NCBI GenBank assembly: GCA_027081405.1
Contig: JALWKO010000084.1
Coordinates: forward strand, 1 to 64,000
DNA from: Campylobacteraceae bacterium
GTDB lineage: Bacteria; Campylobacterota; Campylobacteria; Campylobacterales; Sulfurovaceae
Direction of reading: 5' to 3'
DNA length: 64,000 nt
Part shown: positions 1 to 8,851 of the stretch, piece after piece
How the letters are laid out: each line of letters starts with the position of its first letter
Position numbering within the stretch: the stretch's first letter is position 1
The notes under the pieces: model-generated
What the model saw: only the letters and a program-made list of their open reading frames with translations
What the model was told of the DNA's origin: nothing
The model's database searches: none
Program-made: the position numbers and the translations under genes

Positions 1-71
1 TGCAGCGCCATCTCGATCGCTGTCTGTTTCAAATCCTCCGGATACTGTTTAACCCGTCCGCCTCTTGGCAT
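1..71 (-). CDS. IS-type transposase N-terminus (HTH orfA-like), truncated by window edge
   Basis: Reverse strand from ATG at 71 reads MPRGGRVKQYPEDLKQTAIEMAL, resembling the start of IS3-type orfA/HTH transposases; only 23 codons visible. Confidence 0.45.
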   Translation of the reverse strand, partial: MPRGGRVKQYPEDLKQTAIEMAL

Positions 72-121
72 CTTTCACCCCTTCTTGACGAAAAAGTCTT
101 TGTACCAATTATTGTAGCCAG

Positions 122-244
122 TTCACCTTTCGCTTCGATACCGAAGGGCGTCTGATCGAAGAGCTCCCCCGAAACCTGGACGAAGGAGGAGCCGTTTTGA
201 GCGTCGGGGGGAAGGAGATTCCTCCCGATCTGCTCATCTCCTGA
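122..244 (+). pseudogene. Possible C-terminal remnant of a disrupted gene
   Basis: Frame reads FTFRFDTEGRLIEELPRNLDEGGAVLSVGGKEIPPDLLIS* with no start codon, next to the IS-like start. Confidence 0.3.
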
Positions 245-328
245 GAGTAAATCGACGAAAAAATTTCAAGGGGGCTACCGTGATATGAAGGGCCGAAAAT
301 AGTTCAAAACTTCGCAGATTCACAATGT

Positions 329-610
329 TCATGCCACCTCTTCGGCATGATAATTCGGCGCGGGAGCGCCGCGGAGGAGACCTTCGACACTCAAATGCTC
401 GTCGATATCCTCCCACTCTATACCGTATCCACCGCCGCAAACATGCCAATTCTGTTTTTGTTGCTTGCTGGTCCGATAGAGCCTGAGGTACCACGCCTTC
501 GGTAATGCCGTTTGATTCTCTCTCACCAGCTTTTCCAGCTTGCAAAGTTCCTGCGGAGAAAAACCGATGTTTTTCGCCAATGTAACCGGCTCCAGCCAAA
601 ATTTTCGCAT
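329..610 (-). CDS. DUF2442-like protein
   Basis: 93 aa; C-terminal W.(V/I)CGGGYGIEWEDIDEHLSVEGLLRG matches the DUF2442 pattern. Confidence 0.65.
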   Translation of the reverse strand: MRKFWLEPVTLAKNIGFSPQELCKLEKLVRENQTALPKAWYLRLYRTSKQQKQNWHVCGGGYGIEWEDIDEHLSVEGLLRGAPAPNYHAEEVA

Positions 611-683
611 TTATGTTGCCAATAGTTTATGATATGATAACTGACAGCCAAATAGCACGATTGACCCGGCATGGTTTCTACGA

Positions 684-732
684 TGGAGGCGGGACTTCAG
701 TCCCGCAATGCAGGGCTGAAGCCCTGCCTCCA
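684..732. repeat. REP-like palindromic dispersed repeat
   Basis: tggaggcgggacttcagtcccgcaatgcagggctgaagccctgcctcca: two adjacent hairpins; related copy near 10998-11043. Confidence 0.7.
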
Positions 733-794
733 ATAGTAGGATAATATTTGTTGGAGTTCGGACTAATAATTTTTATGGAAAGAGGTGACAAACC

Positions 795-1013
795 ATGAAA
801 GCGGAATTTACAGCCATCATCGAGAAAGCGCCCGAAGGAGGATATTGGGCCATATGTCCGGAAATTCCCGGCGCCAACGGCCAAGGGGAAACGGTGGAAG
901 AGGCCAAAGAAAATTTAAAAGACGCTATCGAATTGATCCTTGAGGATCGCCGAGAAGATATTTTGCGGGGCTTGCCCGATGATGCCATACGGGACAAAGT
1001 CGAAGTGGCATGA
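795..1013 (+). CDS. hicB: HicB-family antitoxin
   Basis: MKAEFTAIIEKAPEGGYWAICPEIPGANGQGETVEEAKENLKDAIELIL, HicB fold; followed by HicA. Confidence 0.88.
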   Translation: MKAEFTAIIEKAPEGGYWAICPEIPGANGQGETVEEAKENLKDAIELILEDRREDILRGLPDDAIRDKVEVA

Positions 1014-1189
1014 ATCGTCGTGATCTGGAAAAGAGGCTTCGCATAGCCGGATGCTATCTCAAAAGAGAAGGCGGGTCGCATTCTCTCTGGATCAATCCAA
1101 AAAGCGGAGTCATCGAAGCCGTACCTCGCCATAAAGAGATCAAAGAGCCTTTGGCGAAAAAAATACTCAAGAGCCTTGGTGCAGACTGA
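1010..1189 (+). CDS. hicA: HicA-family toxin (mRNA interferase)
   Basis: ATGA overlap with hicB; manual translation MNRRDLEKRLRIAGCYLKREGGSHSLWINPKSGVIEAVPRHKEIKEPLAKKILKSLGAD*, with the HicA GGSHxxW and PRHKEI motifs; 59 aa so absent from the ORF track. Confidence 0.88.
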   Translation: MNRRDLEKRLRIAGCYLKREGGSHSLWINPKSGVIEAVPRHKEIKEPLAKKILKSLGAD

Positions 1190-1275
1190 AAAGTCCGCTA
1201 CAGTTTTGATACCTGATAACATACATTACAAAGTTCAGTTTTGTCGCTGCACAAGATGAAACGAAAGAACGGAGA

Positions 1276-2757
1276 CTATGCCCCCTCTTCGACCATCTCC
1301 CGCAACCGCTCCAAAATCCGCACCATCGCCAGCGTATCGAGCCGGCAATAGGCCAGCAGGTCTTTGCGGATCGCCTCTCTTTTGGAAGGGTCTTTGAGCC
1401 GGTGGAGTCTGGCGAAAGTCTCCATGGCGTCGCCGCCGTTTTGGACCGTGCCCAGTTTGCGGTAGTCCAGCTCCTCGTCGTTCGGGAACATGGCGGGGAG
1501 GACCGATTTGATGGAGAAGCTACCGTTGAAATCGGGATGGTAATACCCTAGCCTTCGGAAAGGGACGATCAGATCGACGAAGCGTTCGGTCAGGGCCAGA
1601 AGCTCCTCCTCATGCTCGGGAGCGAAGGCGGCCAATTCCCGGATCCTGCCGATCTCGAAAGATTGGTTGTAGGCGATGATGCTGCCGATTGGCATGATGT
1701 CGCGCAGCATCCGCCCGATCATATCGGGACGGGGATCACTGTGCTCGTCTCCCAGAAACTCACGATGCTCCAGCGTACCGTCTGCGTGGAGGATATGCAG
1801 GGAGTATTGAAACGGAATCTGCTGGTAGGGTCTTTGACGATCGAAGCGCGGGATCGCCTCCTGGAAGGTCTCGAAATCGAAGAAATGGATCGGGTACTCG
1901 ACGGTCTCGAGAAATTCCTTGATAATCTCTTGATCTACGATTGTATCCCCGTTCAGATGGGATTGGACCTGAAGCCTCTGTATCCGGTTCAGCGGAACGT
2001 CGTTTTGATTGATCTCGTCGTAGGAGAGGATGCCCCGTCGATAGAGTGCGAATTTTTGAGAACCCCTCATTCTGTAAAGGTCGAAAACTGAGGGGGAGGG
2101 AACATGGTCCCAGCACAGATGCCGGAAATCGCAGTCGAAGGGATCGTTGCAATGCGGCCCGATCTCCACGTCGGGCATCTCGGCACTCAATATCGCTTCC
2201 AACTCAGAGACCCGGGCGGGAATCGCCTCCAGACGGATCAACACCTCATCGGTGATGTCCCGGATCGCAAAAAGCCGATCCGGCTCCAGCTCCCCCTCTC
2301 GGACATAGCCGCTGTCGATATGGACGACATAGGCACGTTTGAGATCGATGGCAGCCGAAAGGGCGTACCACTGGACGGCGGCATCCTCCAGATGATAGGA
2401 CTTGACCGACGTGGAGCTTTTGACCTCGTACATCCCCCAGCCCTCACCCGTTCGGACTAGGATATCCGCCATGGCAAAGATGCCCCGTTCTTTGAAAGCG
2501 GCTTCGTAGATGACCTCCATCCCCGCATCGATCCGCTCCTTCGTCTTGCGGATCATCCCGTCGAAATTCTCGGGATCGAAGGCGATCTCCACTCCACCGG
2601 GGAAAAGCCTTTTGGCCAGATCCCCCACTTGCACCCCCGCTTCAAACAGCGCCTCCTGAGAAGCATCGGGTACGGAGCGCAACTCGGGCTTGTGTTTGTA
2701 GAGCCACAGAGATTTGGGGCATTGCAGGCCGCGGATATATTGGGATTTGGACAGCAT
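1276..2757 (-). CDS. DUF2779 protein: Cas4-like Fe-S PD-(D/E)XK nuclease fused to DEDDy-type exonuclease domain
   Basis: CPKSLWL N-terminus, ADIL..MYEVKSS, CNDPFDCDFRHLC cysteine cluster, HFFDFETF exonuclease motif I, YCRLD motif III. Confidence 0.8.
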   Translation of the reverse strand: MLSKSQYIRGLQCPKSLWLYKHKPELRSVPDASQEALFEAGVQVGDLAKRLFPGGVEIAFDPENFDGMIRKTKERIDAGMEVIYEAAFKERGIFAMADILVRTGEGWGMYEVKSSTSVKSYHLEDAAVQWYALSAAIDLKRAYVVHIDSGYVREGELEPDRLFAIRDITDEVLIRLEAIPARVSELEAILSAEMPDVEIGPHCNDPFDCDFRHLCWDHVPSPSVFDLYRMRGSQKFALYRRGILSYDEINQNDVPLNRIQRLQVQSHLNGDTIVDQEIIKEFLETVEYPIHFFDFETFQEAIPRFDRQRPYQQIPFQYSLHILHADGTLEHREFLGDEHSDPRPDMIGRMLRDIMPIGSIIAYNQSFEIGRIRELAAFAPEHEEELLALTERFVDLIVPFRRLGYYHPDFNGSFSIKSVLPAMFPNDEELDYRKLGTVQNGGDAMETFARLHRLKDPSKREAIRKDLLAYCRLDTLAMVRILERLREMVEEGA

Positions 2758-2837
2758 CGATCATTCCCCCTTCACTGCAGATGTTACTTTACTTATTGCG
2801 TGCCACAATTTCCGATCCGTACATTCTCCGTCCCCCA

Positions 2838-3239
2838 TTACTCGATTTTCCTGATACCGCTGAGCAAAATTTCATATTCCACCATACCCTCCGCGATCTG
2901 GGGATCCTTTTCACACAAGATGACTAGACTGGCATTTTGGCTTGTCCATCCTTCGAACTCTTCGACCACGTTTTCCAATTCGTGCAAAAGCGCGTCATCA
3001 CCACAATAAAAAACCGCCCAGACCCCTTTTGCTTCTTTGATCCGGTGACCGAGCTTATCGATCACGTCGTACATCAACGCGCCGATCGTAGATCTGCCGT
3101 AATGGCCAAAATAATATCCGGGTTTTCGCATAATGACCTGATGATCCGCCGCCCCTAGTACCAATCGACTCTCCTTATCCCTCACTTCGATCCCAACTTT
3201 CATGTTCTCGATCATCGCATCTCCCCTTTTTATCAACAT
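2838..3239 (-). CDS. Hypothetical protein
   Basis: 133 aa (or from MIENMKVG at about 3215); same strand as and upstream of the DUF2779 gene; no family recognised. Confidence 0.6.
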   Translation of the reverse strand: MLIKRGDAMIENMKVGIEVRDKESRLVLGAADHQVIMRKPGYYFGHYGRSTIGALMYDVIDKLGHRIKEAKGVWAVFYCGDDALLHELENVVEEFEGWTSQNASLVILCEKDPQIAEGMVEYEILLSGIRKIE

Positions 3240-3268
3240 CTTCCAGAGAAAGCATCATAGTCCAGCAA

Positions 3269-3288
3269 TATGACAACATTATGTCATA
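3269..3288. promoter_or_regulatory. Candidate operator, perfect inverted repeat TATGACA-acatta-TGTCATA
   Basis: 7-bp perfect arms, 6-nt spacer, between divergent genes; TATAAT at 3307-3312. Confidence 0.55.
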
Positions 3289-3340
3289 CTTAAGCCGTTA
3301 TCAGGGTATAATCTCGAGAATATTTTTGGGAGGAGGAAGC

Positions 3341-4294
3341 ATGCCCGATCTGAAGTCCACACGACAAAGCACCAAAGCCAGCCGCGAGAATCGCTACCGA
3401 AAGAGCAACGAACGGCTCCGAGAGATTCTGGCCAGGCTCTATGCCGGAGAGGTTCTCTCCATGAAAGAGCTTACCCATGAGTTCGGTGTGAACCTGAGGA
3501 CGATTCAGCGGGATGTCAATGAACGTTTGTCCCATTTTCCGATCCAAAAAAGGGGTGAAAAGTTTTTCATCGCAGACAGAGTCGCCCAAACTCCTCTCGA
3601 TCCCGAGGATCAGGCGGTGCTGGAGCTGCTGGACGAGTTGAGCCGCCGTCAGGGCGGCGCTTTTTACACCAAAGCCCATGCGGTGCTTCGCAAACTCCGC
3701 TACGCGAGCGTCAACCCCTACTACGCCAAGCTCTATATGGAGGATATCGGCGACAAACTCTCCGAAGCGGCACGCATCGAACAGGCGATCCGGGAGCGTC
3801 GCAGGGTTCGTTGCCGTTATCGCAAAGACTCCGAACCGATCCCCATCGAGATCGATCCCGTCAAAATCGCCAATTTCGAAGGGTACTGGTATATCATCGC
3901 CCTGGACAGCCGCAACGGCAAGGTCAAAAAATATCTGCTTCGCAAATGCTCCGATGTCGAATTGACCGAGAGCCGTTTCACCGTTCCCGAAGAGCTGCAA
4001 AAACGGATCGACGAAGCGGTGAACGTCTGGTTCGAGCCCGAGAACGATCCCATCGAAGTGCGGCTTTTCATCGACCGGGAGGTCGCCGGATACTTCCGAC
4101 TGAAACCCATCGGCCCCACCCAGAGCATCCTTGGCGAGGATCCTGACGGAAGCATCGAAGTGAGCGTCTCCATCACCCACCCCATGGAGATCGTTCCCAT
4201 CGTCAAATACTGGCTGCCCCATCTAAGGGTACTGGAGCCCAAAGAGATCGATGAAGCGATACGGCAAGATATCGAAACGTATCTGAACGGATAG
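3341..4294 (+). CDS. WYL-domain HTH transcriptional regulator
   Basis: GGGAGGAGGAAGC-ATG start; N-terminal HTH (LTHEFGVNLRTIQRDVNERL) and WYL domain (YWYIIALDSRNGKVKKYLLRKC). Confidence 0.88.
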   Translation: MPDLKSTRQSTKASRENRYRKSNERLREILARLYAGEVLSMKELTHEFGVNLRTIQRDVNERLSHFPIQKRGEKFFIADRVAQTPLDPEDQAVLELLDELSRRQGGAFYTKAHAVLRKLRYASVNPYYAKLYMEDIGDKLSEAARIEQAIRERRRVRCRYRKDSEPIPIEIDPVKIANFEGYWYIIALDSRNGKVKKYLLRKCSDVELTESRFTVPEELQKRIDEAVNVWFEPENDPIEVRLFIDREVAGYFRLKPIGPTQSILGEDPDGSIEVSVSITHPMEIVPIVKYWLPHLRVLEPKEIDEAIRQDIETYLNG

Positions 4295-4306
4295 ACGCGA
4301 TACAAA

Positions 4307-4349
4307 ACACCCCCCTCTGACCCGGCGCGAACCGGGCAAATTGGGGTGT
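4307..4349. terminator. Candidate bidirectional terminator / nested hairpin between convergent genes
   Basis: acacccc...cccggcgcgaaccggg...ggggtgt nested stems between the WYL gene and mscL. Confidence 0.5.
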
Positions 4350-4370
4350 ACGGATCAAAAAGGGAAAGCG

Positions 4371-4805
4371 TTACGGCTGGGGCGATTCGCAGTAGGGGCA
4401 CTTTTTGGCCTCGATGGGGATCTCCATCGCGCATTCGGGACATTTTTTCATCGTCGCTTCCTCTTCGACCTCCTCTTCGTGGGTGAGGCGGTTGTAGTAT
4501 TTGACGAAGACGAATACCACGAAACCGAGGATCACGAACGACACCACGTCGTTGATGAAGACCCCGTATTTGATCGCGGGGGCGCCGGCTTTCTCCAGAG
4601 CCTGGAGGCTGGGGTATTCCTTGCCGTCGAGGGGGATGAAAAGCTGGGAGAAATCGACTTTGCCCAGCAGCAGCCCCAGCGGGGGCATAATGACGTTGTT
4701 GACCAGCGATTTGACGACGGTGGCGAAGGCCGCCCCGAAGATGAAACCGATCGCCATATCGACCATGTTCCCCTTGATGAGGAACTCTTTGAACTCTTTC
4801 CACAT
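4371..4805 (-). CDS. mscL: Large-conductance mechanosensitive channel with C-terminal zinc ribbon
   Basis: MWKEFKEFLIKGNMVDMAIGFIFGAAFATVVKSLVNNVIMPPLG; C-terminal CPEC-X11-CPYC. Confidence 0.95.
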   Translation of the reverse strand: MWKEFKEFLIKGNMVDMAIGFIFGAAFATVVKSLVNNVIMPPLGLLLGKVDFSQLFIPLDGKEYPSLQALEKAGAPAIKYGVFINDVVSFVILGFVVFVFVKYYNRLTHEEEVEEEATMKKCPECAMEIPIEAKKCPYCESPQP

Positions 4806-4911
4806 GGTGTACCTCCTGTGCCGTTTTTCGGCATTATGAAATCGATATGGCGGATTATATCCAACAATTAGAGAATTTGCCGCATCTCTGAAAGGGTACG
4901 CTACAGCGGCG

Positions 4912-5220
4912 TCAGAGGCCGATCTCGTCCAGTTCCTTAAACTTGAAGGCTTCGACGATCGCCTCGAGGGTGTCCTGTCCTTCGCGGCGCACCAGGACCA
5001 TCATCCCCTCTTCCATCAGATCCATGTAGTTCTCGAAACGGTTTTCGAGCACCGCGAAATCGATCCAGTCGGCGTCGACCGATTCGCGGCTGTCGAAAAA
5101 GCGAAGCGAACGCACCTCCCCCGCGTCGAAGTCGATCAGCGCCCACCGTTTCGCCTCCATGCGGGGAACGATCCGGGACGCGAGTCCCTCTTCCGAATCG
5201 ACGGGGACGAGGATCAGCAT
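4912..5220 (-). CDS. Hypothetical protein downstream of luxS
   Basis: 102 aa ORF overlapping the luxS stop region. Confidence 0.6.
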   Translation of the reverse strand: MLILVPVDSEEGLASRIVPRMEAKRWALIDFDAGEVRSLRFFDSRESVDADWIDFAVLENRFENYMDLMEEGMMVLVRREGQDTLEAIVEAFKFKELDEIGL

Positions 5221-5729
5221 GTGGCCCCTTCGATTGCGGCAGGGTCAAGTTTGAGCGCTTCGTTGTCCATGATCCCGATCCCCCGCTCGAGGACCGATCG
5301 GGCGATCTCTTTGGCCTCGTCCAGGGAGTGCATTTTGCAGCTGCCGCACTGATAGATATTGAGCTCGGGGATATCCTCCTGGCTTTTTACGGCGAGGACG
5401 TCCTCCATCGAGGCGTGCCAGGCATCGGCCACCGCTTCGGGGCTCGGCGTCCCGATCACCGACATATAGAAGCCGGTGCGGCACCCCATCGGCGAGATGT
5501 CGATGATCTCCACCCCGTCGCCGTTGAGATGGTCCCGCATGAATCCGGCGAAAAGGTGCTCGAGGGTATGGAGCCCTTTCTCCCCCATCATCTCTTCGTT
5601 GGGTTTGCAAAAGCGCAGGTCGAAGACGGTGATCGTGTCCCCGCAGGGGGTCCGCATCGTCTTGGCCACCCGCACGGCGGGGGCGGGCATCCGGGTATGG
5701 TCGACCATGAAACTGTCCAGCATCGGCAT
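5214..5729 (-). CDS. luxS: S-ribosylhomocysteine lyase
   Basis: [20 protein letters not shown]...[14 protein letters not shown], ..[12 protein letters not shown].., LuxS signatures. Confidence 0.97.
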   Translation of the reverse strand: MPMLDSFMVDHTRMPAPAVRVAKTMRTPCGDTITVFDLRFCKPNEEMMGEKGLHTLEHLFAGFMRDHLNGDGVEIIDISPMGCRTGFYMSVIGTPSPEAVADAWHASMEDVLAVKSQEDIPELNIYQCGSCKMHSLDEAKEIARSVLERGIGIMDNEALKLDPAAIEGATC

Positions 5730-5846
5730 AGGAGGTCCTTTGGAGTTTTTGGGGATTATAGCACGGGTGGAATCGATCCGGATGATAGAAGATTGATTTT
5801 TTGCCTATTTTATTTTATACTTAAACTATAAACTAGAGGAGAGAAT

Positions 5847-6077
5847 ATGATTGTTACGGCCAAGGATCTACGTTTCAACATTTCCAAGCTTTTTCATGCG
5901 TTGAGCAAAAAAGAGGAGATCATCATCACCTATCGCGGCAAAGCCAAAGCAAAACTGATCGGTTTGGAAGAGCCGAACGAAAAAGAGGATGTCGCATTCG
6001 GTATCTGGAGCGATCGAGAAGAAGACGTCGATACCATGGTTCGCCACATGAGAAAAGGGCGTAATTTTGATCTATGA
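5847..6077 (+). CDS. Phd/YefM-like type II antitoxin
   Basis: 76 aa MIVTAKDLRFNISKLFHALSKKEEIIITYRGKAKAKLIG; overlaps PIN toxin. Confidence 0.75.
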   Translation: MIVTAKDLRFNISKLFHALSKKEEIIITYRGKAKAKLIGLEEPNEKEDVAFGIWSDREEDVDTMVRHMRKGRNFDL

Positions 6078-6453
6078 CTATCTCATCGATACCGATGTCA
6101 TGATCTGGTATCTTCGCGGAAACGAGAAAGCGCGCAAACTGCTCCATTCCATCGAATTTTGTATCTCCGCCGTCACATACATGGAACTTTTGCAAGGTAT
6201 GCGCAACAAACAGGAGCTCAAGCGCTTTCAGCAGATGATCCATTCCTGGCACATCAAAGTGGTCTATATCGACGAAGAGATCTCTGCGAAAGCGCTTTAC
6301 TATATGGAAGAGTATTTTTTGAGCCATTCGATGGAGCTAGCCGACAGCCTCATCGGAGCAACGTGCACAAAATACGGCCTAACCCTCATCACCGCCAACG
6401 ACAAACATTACCGGACTTTGAAGGATCTGGATATCGAAGTTTTCCGACCGTAA
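6067..6453 (+). CDS. vapC: VapC-like PIN-domain ribonuclease toxin (TTG start)
   Basis: YLIDTDVMIWYLRG...ELLQG...ELADSLIGATCTKYGLTLITANDKHY, PIN motifs; overlaps antitoxin by 11 nt. Confidence 0.85.
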   Translation: MIYDYLIDTDVMIWYLRGNEKARKLLHSIEFCISAVTYMELLQGMRNKQELKRFQQMIHSWHIKVVYIDEEISAKALYYMEEYFLSHSMELADSLIGATCTKYGLTLITANDKHYRTLKDLDIEVFRP

Positions 6454-6459
6454 AAAGGC

Positions 6460-6780
6460 TCACCGCTCGTAGCGCGACCCTTCGAGGAAGTTGAGCACCA
6501 CCAGCAGCGCCAAAGTGGCGGCGGGGAGCAAAAAGATCCACCACACGTAGCGCCCCCGGAGGAGATAGTACAGCAGCCCGATCCAGGCGACGGCCACGAG
6601 GACCAGGTGGGCCAGATAGAGTGGGAGGATCGCTCGCAGGACGGTCCCGGCGATCAGGTAGGAGGCCAGCAGGACCAGCGTGGCGCCGGCAAGCAGCGTT
6701 TTGCGGTTGTCCCGGCGTCGGTACCAGTCCAGGGCGATCAGCCCCAGGGTGATAAGCACCAGCGCGACGATCCGACCCAT
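6460..6780 (-). CDS. Hypothetical membrane protein
   Basis: Internal ATG at 6780 gives 106 aa with several hydrophobic segments; adjacent to argS stop. Confidence 0.6.
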   Translation of the reverse strand: MGRIVALVLITLGLIALDWYRRRDNRKTLLAGATLVLLASYLIAGTVLRAILPLYLAHLVLVAVAWIGLLYYLLRGRYVWWIFLLPAATLALLVVLNFLEGSRYER

Positions 6781-8480
6781 CACAGCCGCTCCAGCACCTT
6801 GATCCCCAGGATCTCCAGAGCCAGCCGGAGGGTGGCCGCCGTGGCGTGGGCGAGCACCAGCCGGCTGCGGCGGCGCTCCTCGGGCACGTCGCTGCGCAGG
6901 ATCGGACACCGCTCGTAGAATTTCATAAAGAGCGTCGCCAGATCGTAGAGGTAGCTCGTGATGTAGTGGGGCATCGCATCCTGCGCCGCTGCCTGGAGCA
7001 CCTCCTCCAGCTGGAGCAGCTTCAGCCCCAGCCGCCGCTCCGGCTCCTCCTCCAGGATCACCGGCGCGGGCTCGGCCTCGGATCCGTGCTTGCGGAAGAT
7101 CGATCGGATCCGGGCGTAGGCGTACTGCTGATAGAGCGAAGTGTTCCCCTCCAGAGAGAGCATCCGGTCCCAGTCGAAGATGTAGTTGGACTCCCGGTTG
7201 ATCGAGAGATCGGCATATTTGACCGCTCCGATCCCCACGATCTCGGCGATTTTTTCGAGCTCTTCGGGACCGTAGGCCTCTTTTTGGGTGATCGCCTTCC
7301 GGGCGCGGCGGGTCGCTTCTTCGAGCAGCTCGATGAGCTTCACCGTCCCCCCTTCCCGGGTCTTGAAAGGGCGACCGTTCTTGTCCAGCATCATCCCGAA
7401 AGAGACGTGCTCCAGCCGGACATCTTCGGGGGCGTAGCCCGCCATCCGCGCCACGGCGAAGACCTGTCGGAAATGCCCCGCTTGCCGGGCGTCGACCACG
7501 TAGCTGATCCGCTTGGCCCCCAGCTGGGAGACCCGGAAGCGGATCGCCGCCAGGTCGGTGGTGGCGTAGAGGTAGCCGCCGTCGCTTTTTTGGATGATGA
7601 GCGGAGTCTCCTCACCGGGGACGAAAACCACCTTGGCCCCCTCGCTGGTCTGCAGCAGCCCTTTGGCCTCCAGATCGGCGACGATGGCCGGTAGATCGTC
7701 GTTGTAGCTGCTCTCGGCCCGGACGTCTTCGCGGGTGAGGCGGACGTGGAGTTTGGAGTAGACCTCTTCGCAGTGCCCCAGCGACTTGTCGATGAAGTCC
7801 TGCCACAGATGGAGGCAGCGCACGTCGCCCCCCTGGAGCTTGACCACGTACTCTCGGGCCTTGTGGGCGAACGCCTCGTCCTCGTCGAAGCGCTTCTTGG
7901 CCGCCTTGTAGAACTCCTCCAGATCCTGGAGGCTCCCTTCGGCCCCCTCCCCCAGTTCCTCCAGGTACGCGATCAGCATCCCGAACTGCGTCCCCCAATC
8001 GCCGATGTGGTTCTGGCGAATCACCTCGTCACCCAGGAAGCCCAGGAGGTTGGCCAGCGCATCCCCGATGATCGTGGAGCGCAGGTGCCCCACGTGCATC
8101 TCTTTGGCCATGTTGGGGCTGGAGTAGTCGACCACCACCCGCCGGGGCTCGGAGCGGGTTCCGACCCCGAGTCGAGGATCGAAGGCGCACGCTTCGACCT
8201 GTCGGGCGATCCACCCGGGACTCAGGTGGAGGTTCACGAAGCCCGGCCCGGCGATCTCGACCCGCTCGAGGATCTCGTTTTCCGGCAGGGCTTCGACGAT
8301 CCGCGTGGCGATCTGGCGAGGGTTTTGGCCCAGTTTCTTGGCCAGGGGCATGGCTCCGTTGAACTGGTAGTCTCCGAATTCGGCTTTGGTCGCTTCGGCG
8401 ACGCGGATCTCCCCCGCGTCGATCCCGGAGTTTTCACAGGCTTGGCGGATGAGTCGTTCGAGCTCGGTTTTGATCTGCAT
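6780..8480 (-). CDS. argS: Arginyl-tRNA synthetase
   Basis: VVDYSSPNMAKEMHVGHLRSTIIGDALANLLGFLG (HIGH motif) and class Ia ArgRS length. Confidence 0.97.
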   Translation of the reverse strand: MQIKTELERLIRQACENSGIDAGEIRVAEATKAEFGDYQFNGAMPLAKKLGQNPRQIATRIVEALPENEILERVEIAGPGFVNLHLSPGWIARQVEACAFDPRLGVGTRSEPRRVVVDYSSPNMAKEMHVGHLRSTIIGDALANLLGFLGDEVIRQNHIGDWGTQFGMLIAYLEELGEGAEGSLQDLEEFYKAAKKRFDEDEAFAHKAREYVVKLQGGDVRCLHLWQDFIDKSLGHCEEVYSKLHVRLTREDVRAESSYNDDLPAIVADLEAKGLLQTSEGAKVVFVPGEETPLIIQKSDGGYLYATTDLAAIRFRVSQLGAKRISYVVDARQAGHFRQVFAVARMAGYAPEDVRLEHVSFGMMLDKNGRPFKTREGGTVKLIELLEEATRRARKAITQKEAYGPEELEKIAEIVGIGAVKYADLSINRESNYIFDWDRMLSLEGNTSLYQQYAYARIRSIFRKHGSEAEPAPVILEEEPERRLGLKLLQLEEVLQAAAQDAMPHYITSYLYDLATLFMKFYERCPILRSDVPEERRRSRLVLAHATAATLRLALEILGIKVLERL

Positions 8481-8546
8481 CGGCGATGTCCGTTTCGTAA
8501 AAAGGTGGAATGGAATGGATGGGGACGGTGTACGAGCGCGACGCGA

Positions 8547-8780
8547 TCAGGCGTTTTCGGCGCTCTTGGTCTCGGTCTTTTGGGGAGCGGAGGTTTCGGC
8601 CTCTTTGGTCAGCTCTTTGGGGGCCTCTTTGGGCTCCTCGTCCTCTTCGTTGATCGCTTTTTTGAACTCTTTGACCCCTTTGCCGACCCCTTTGGCCAGC
8701 TCGGGGATCTTTTTGGCTCCGAAGAGGAGCACGACGATGGCCAGGATGACCAGTAGTTCCGGCATACTCGGCATACCCAT
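8547..8780 (-). CDS. tatA: Sec-independent translocase TatA
   Basis: [37 protein letters not shown]. Confidence 0.95.
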   Translation of the reverse strand: MGMPSMPELLVILAIVVLLFGAKKIPELAKGVGKGVKEFKKAINEEDEEPKEAPKELTKEAETSAPQKTETKSAENA

Positions 8781-8851
8781 GTAAATCCTTTCGCGTGGGG
8801 GCTCGCCCCGAATCTCTGGGGCTTATTATACTGCAACTGGGTTAAAGTCCT

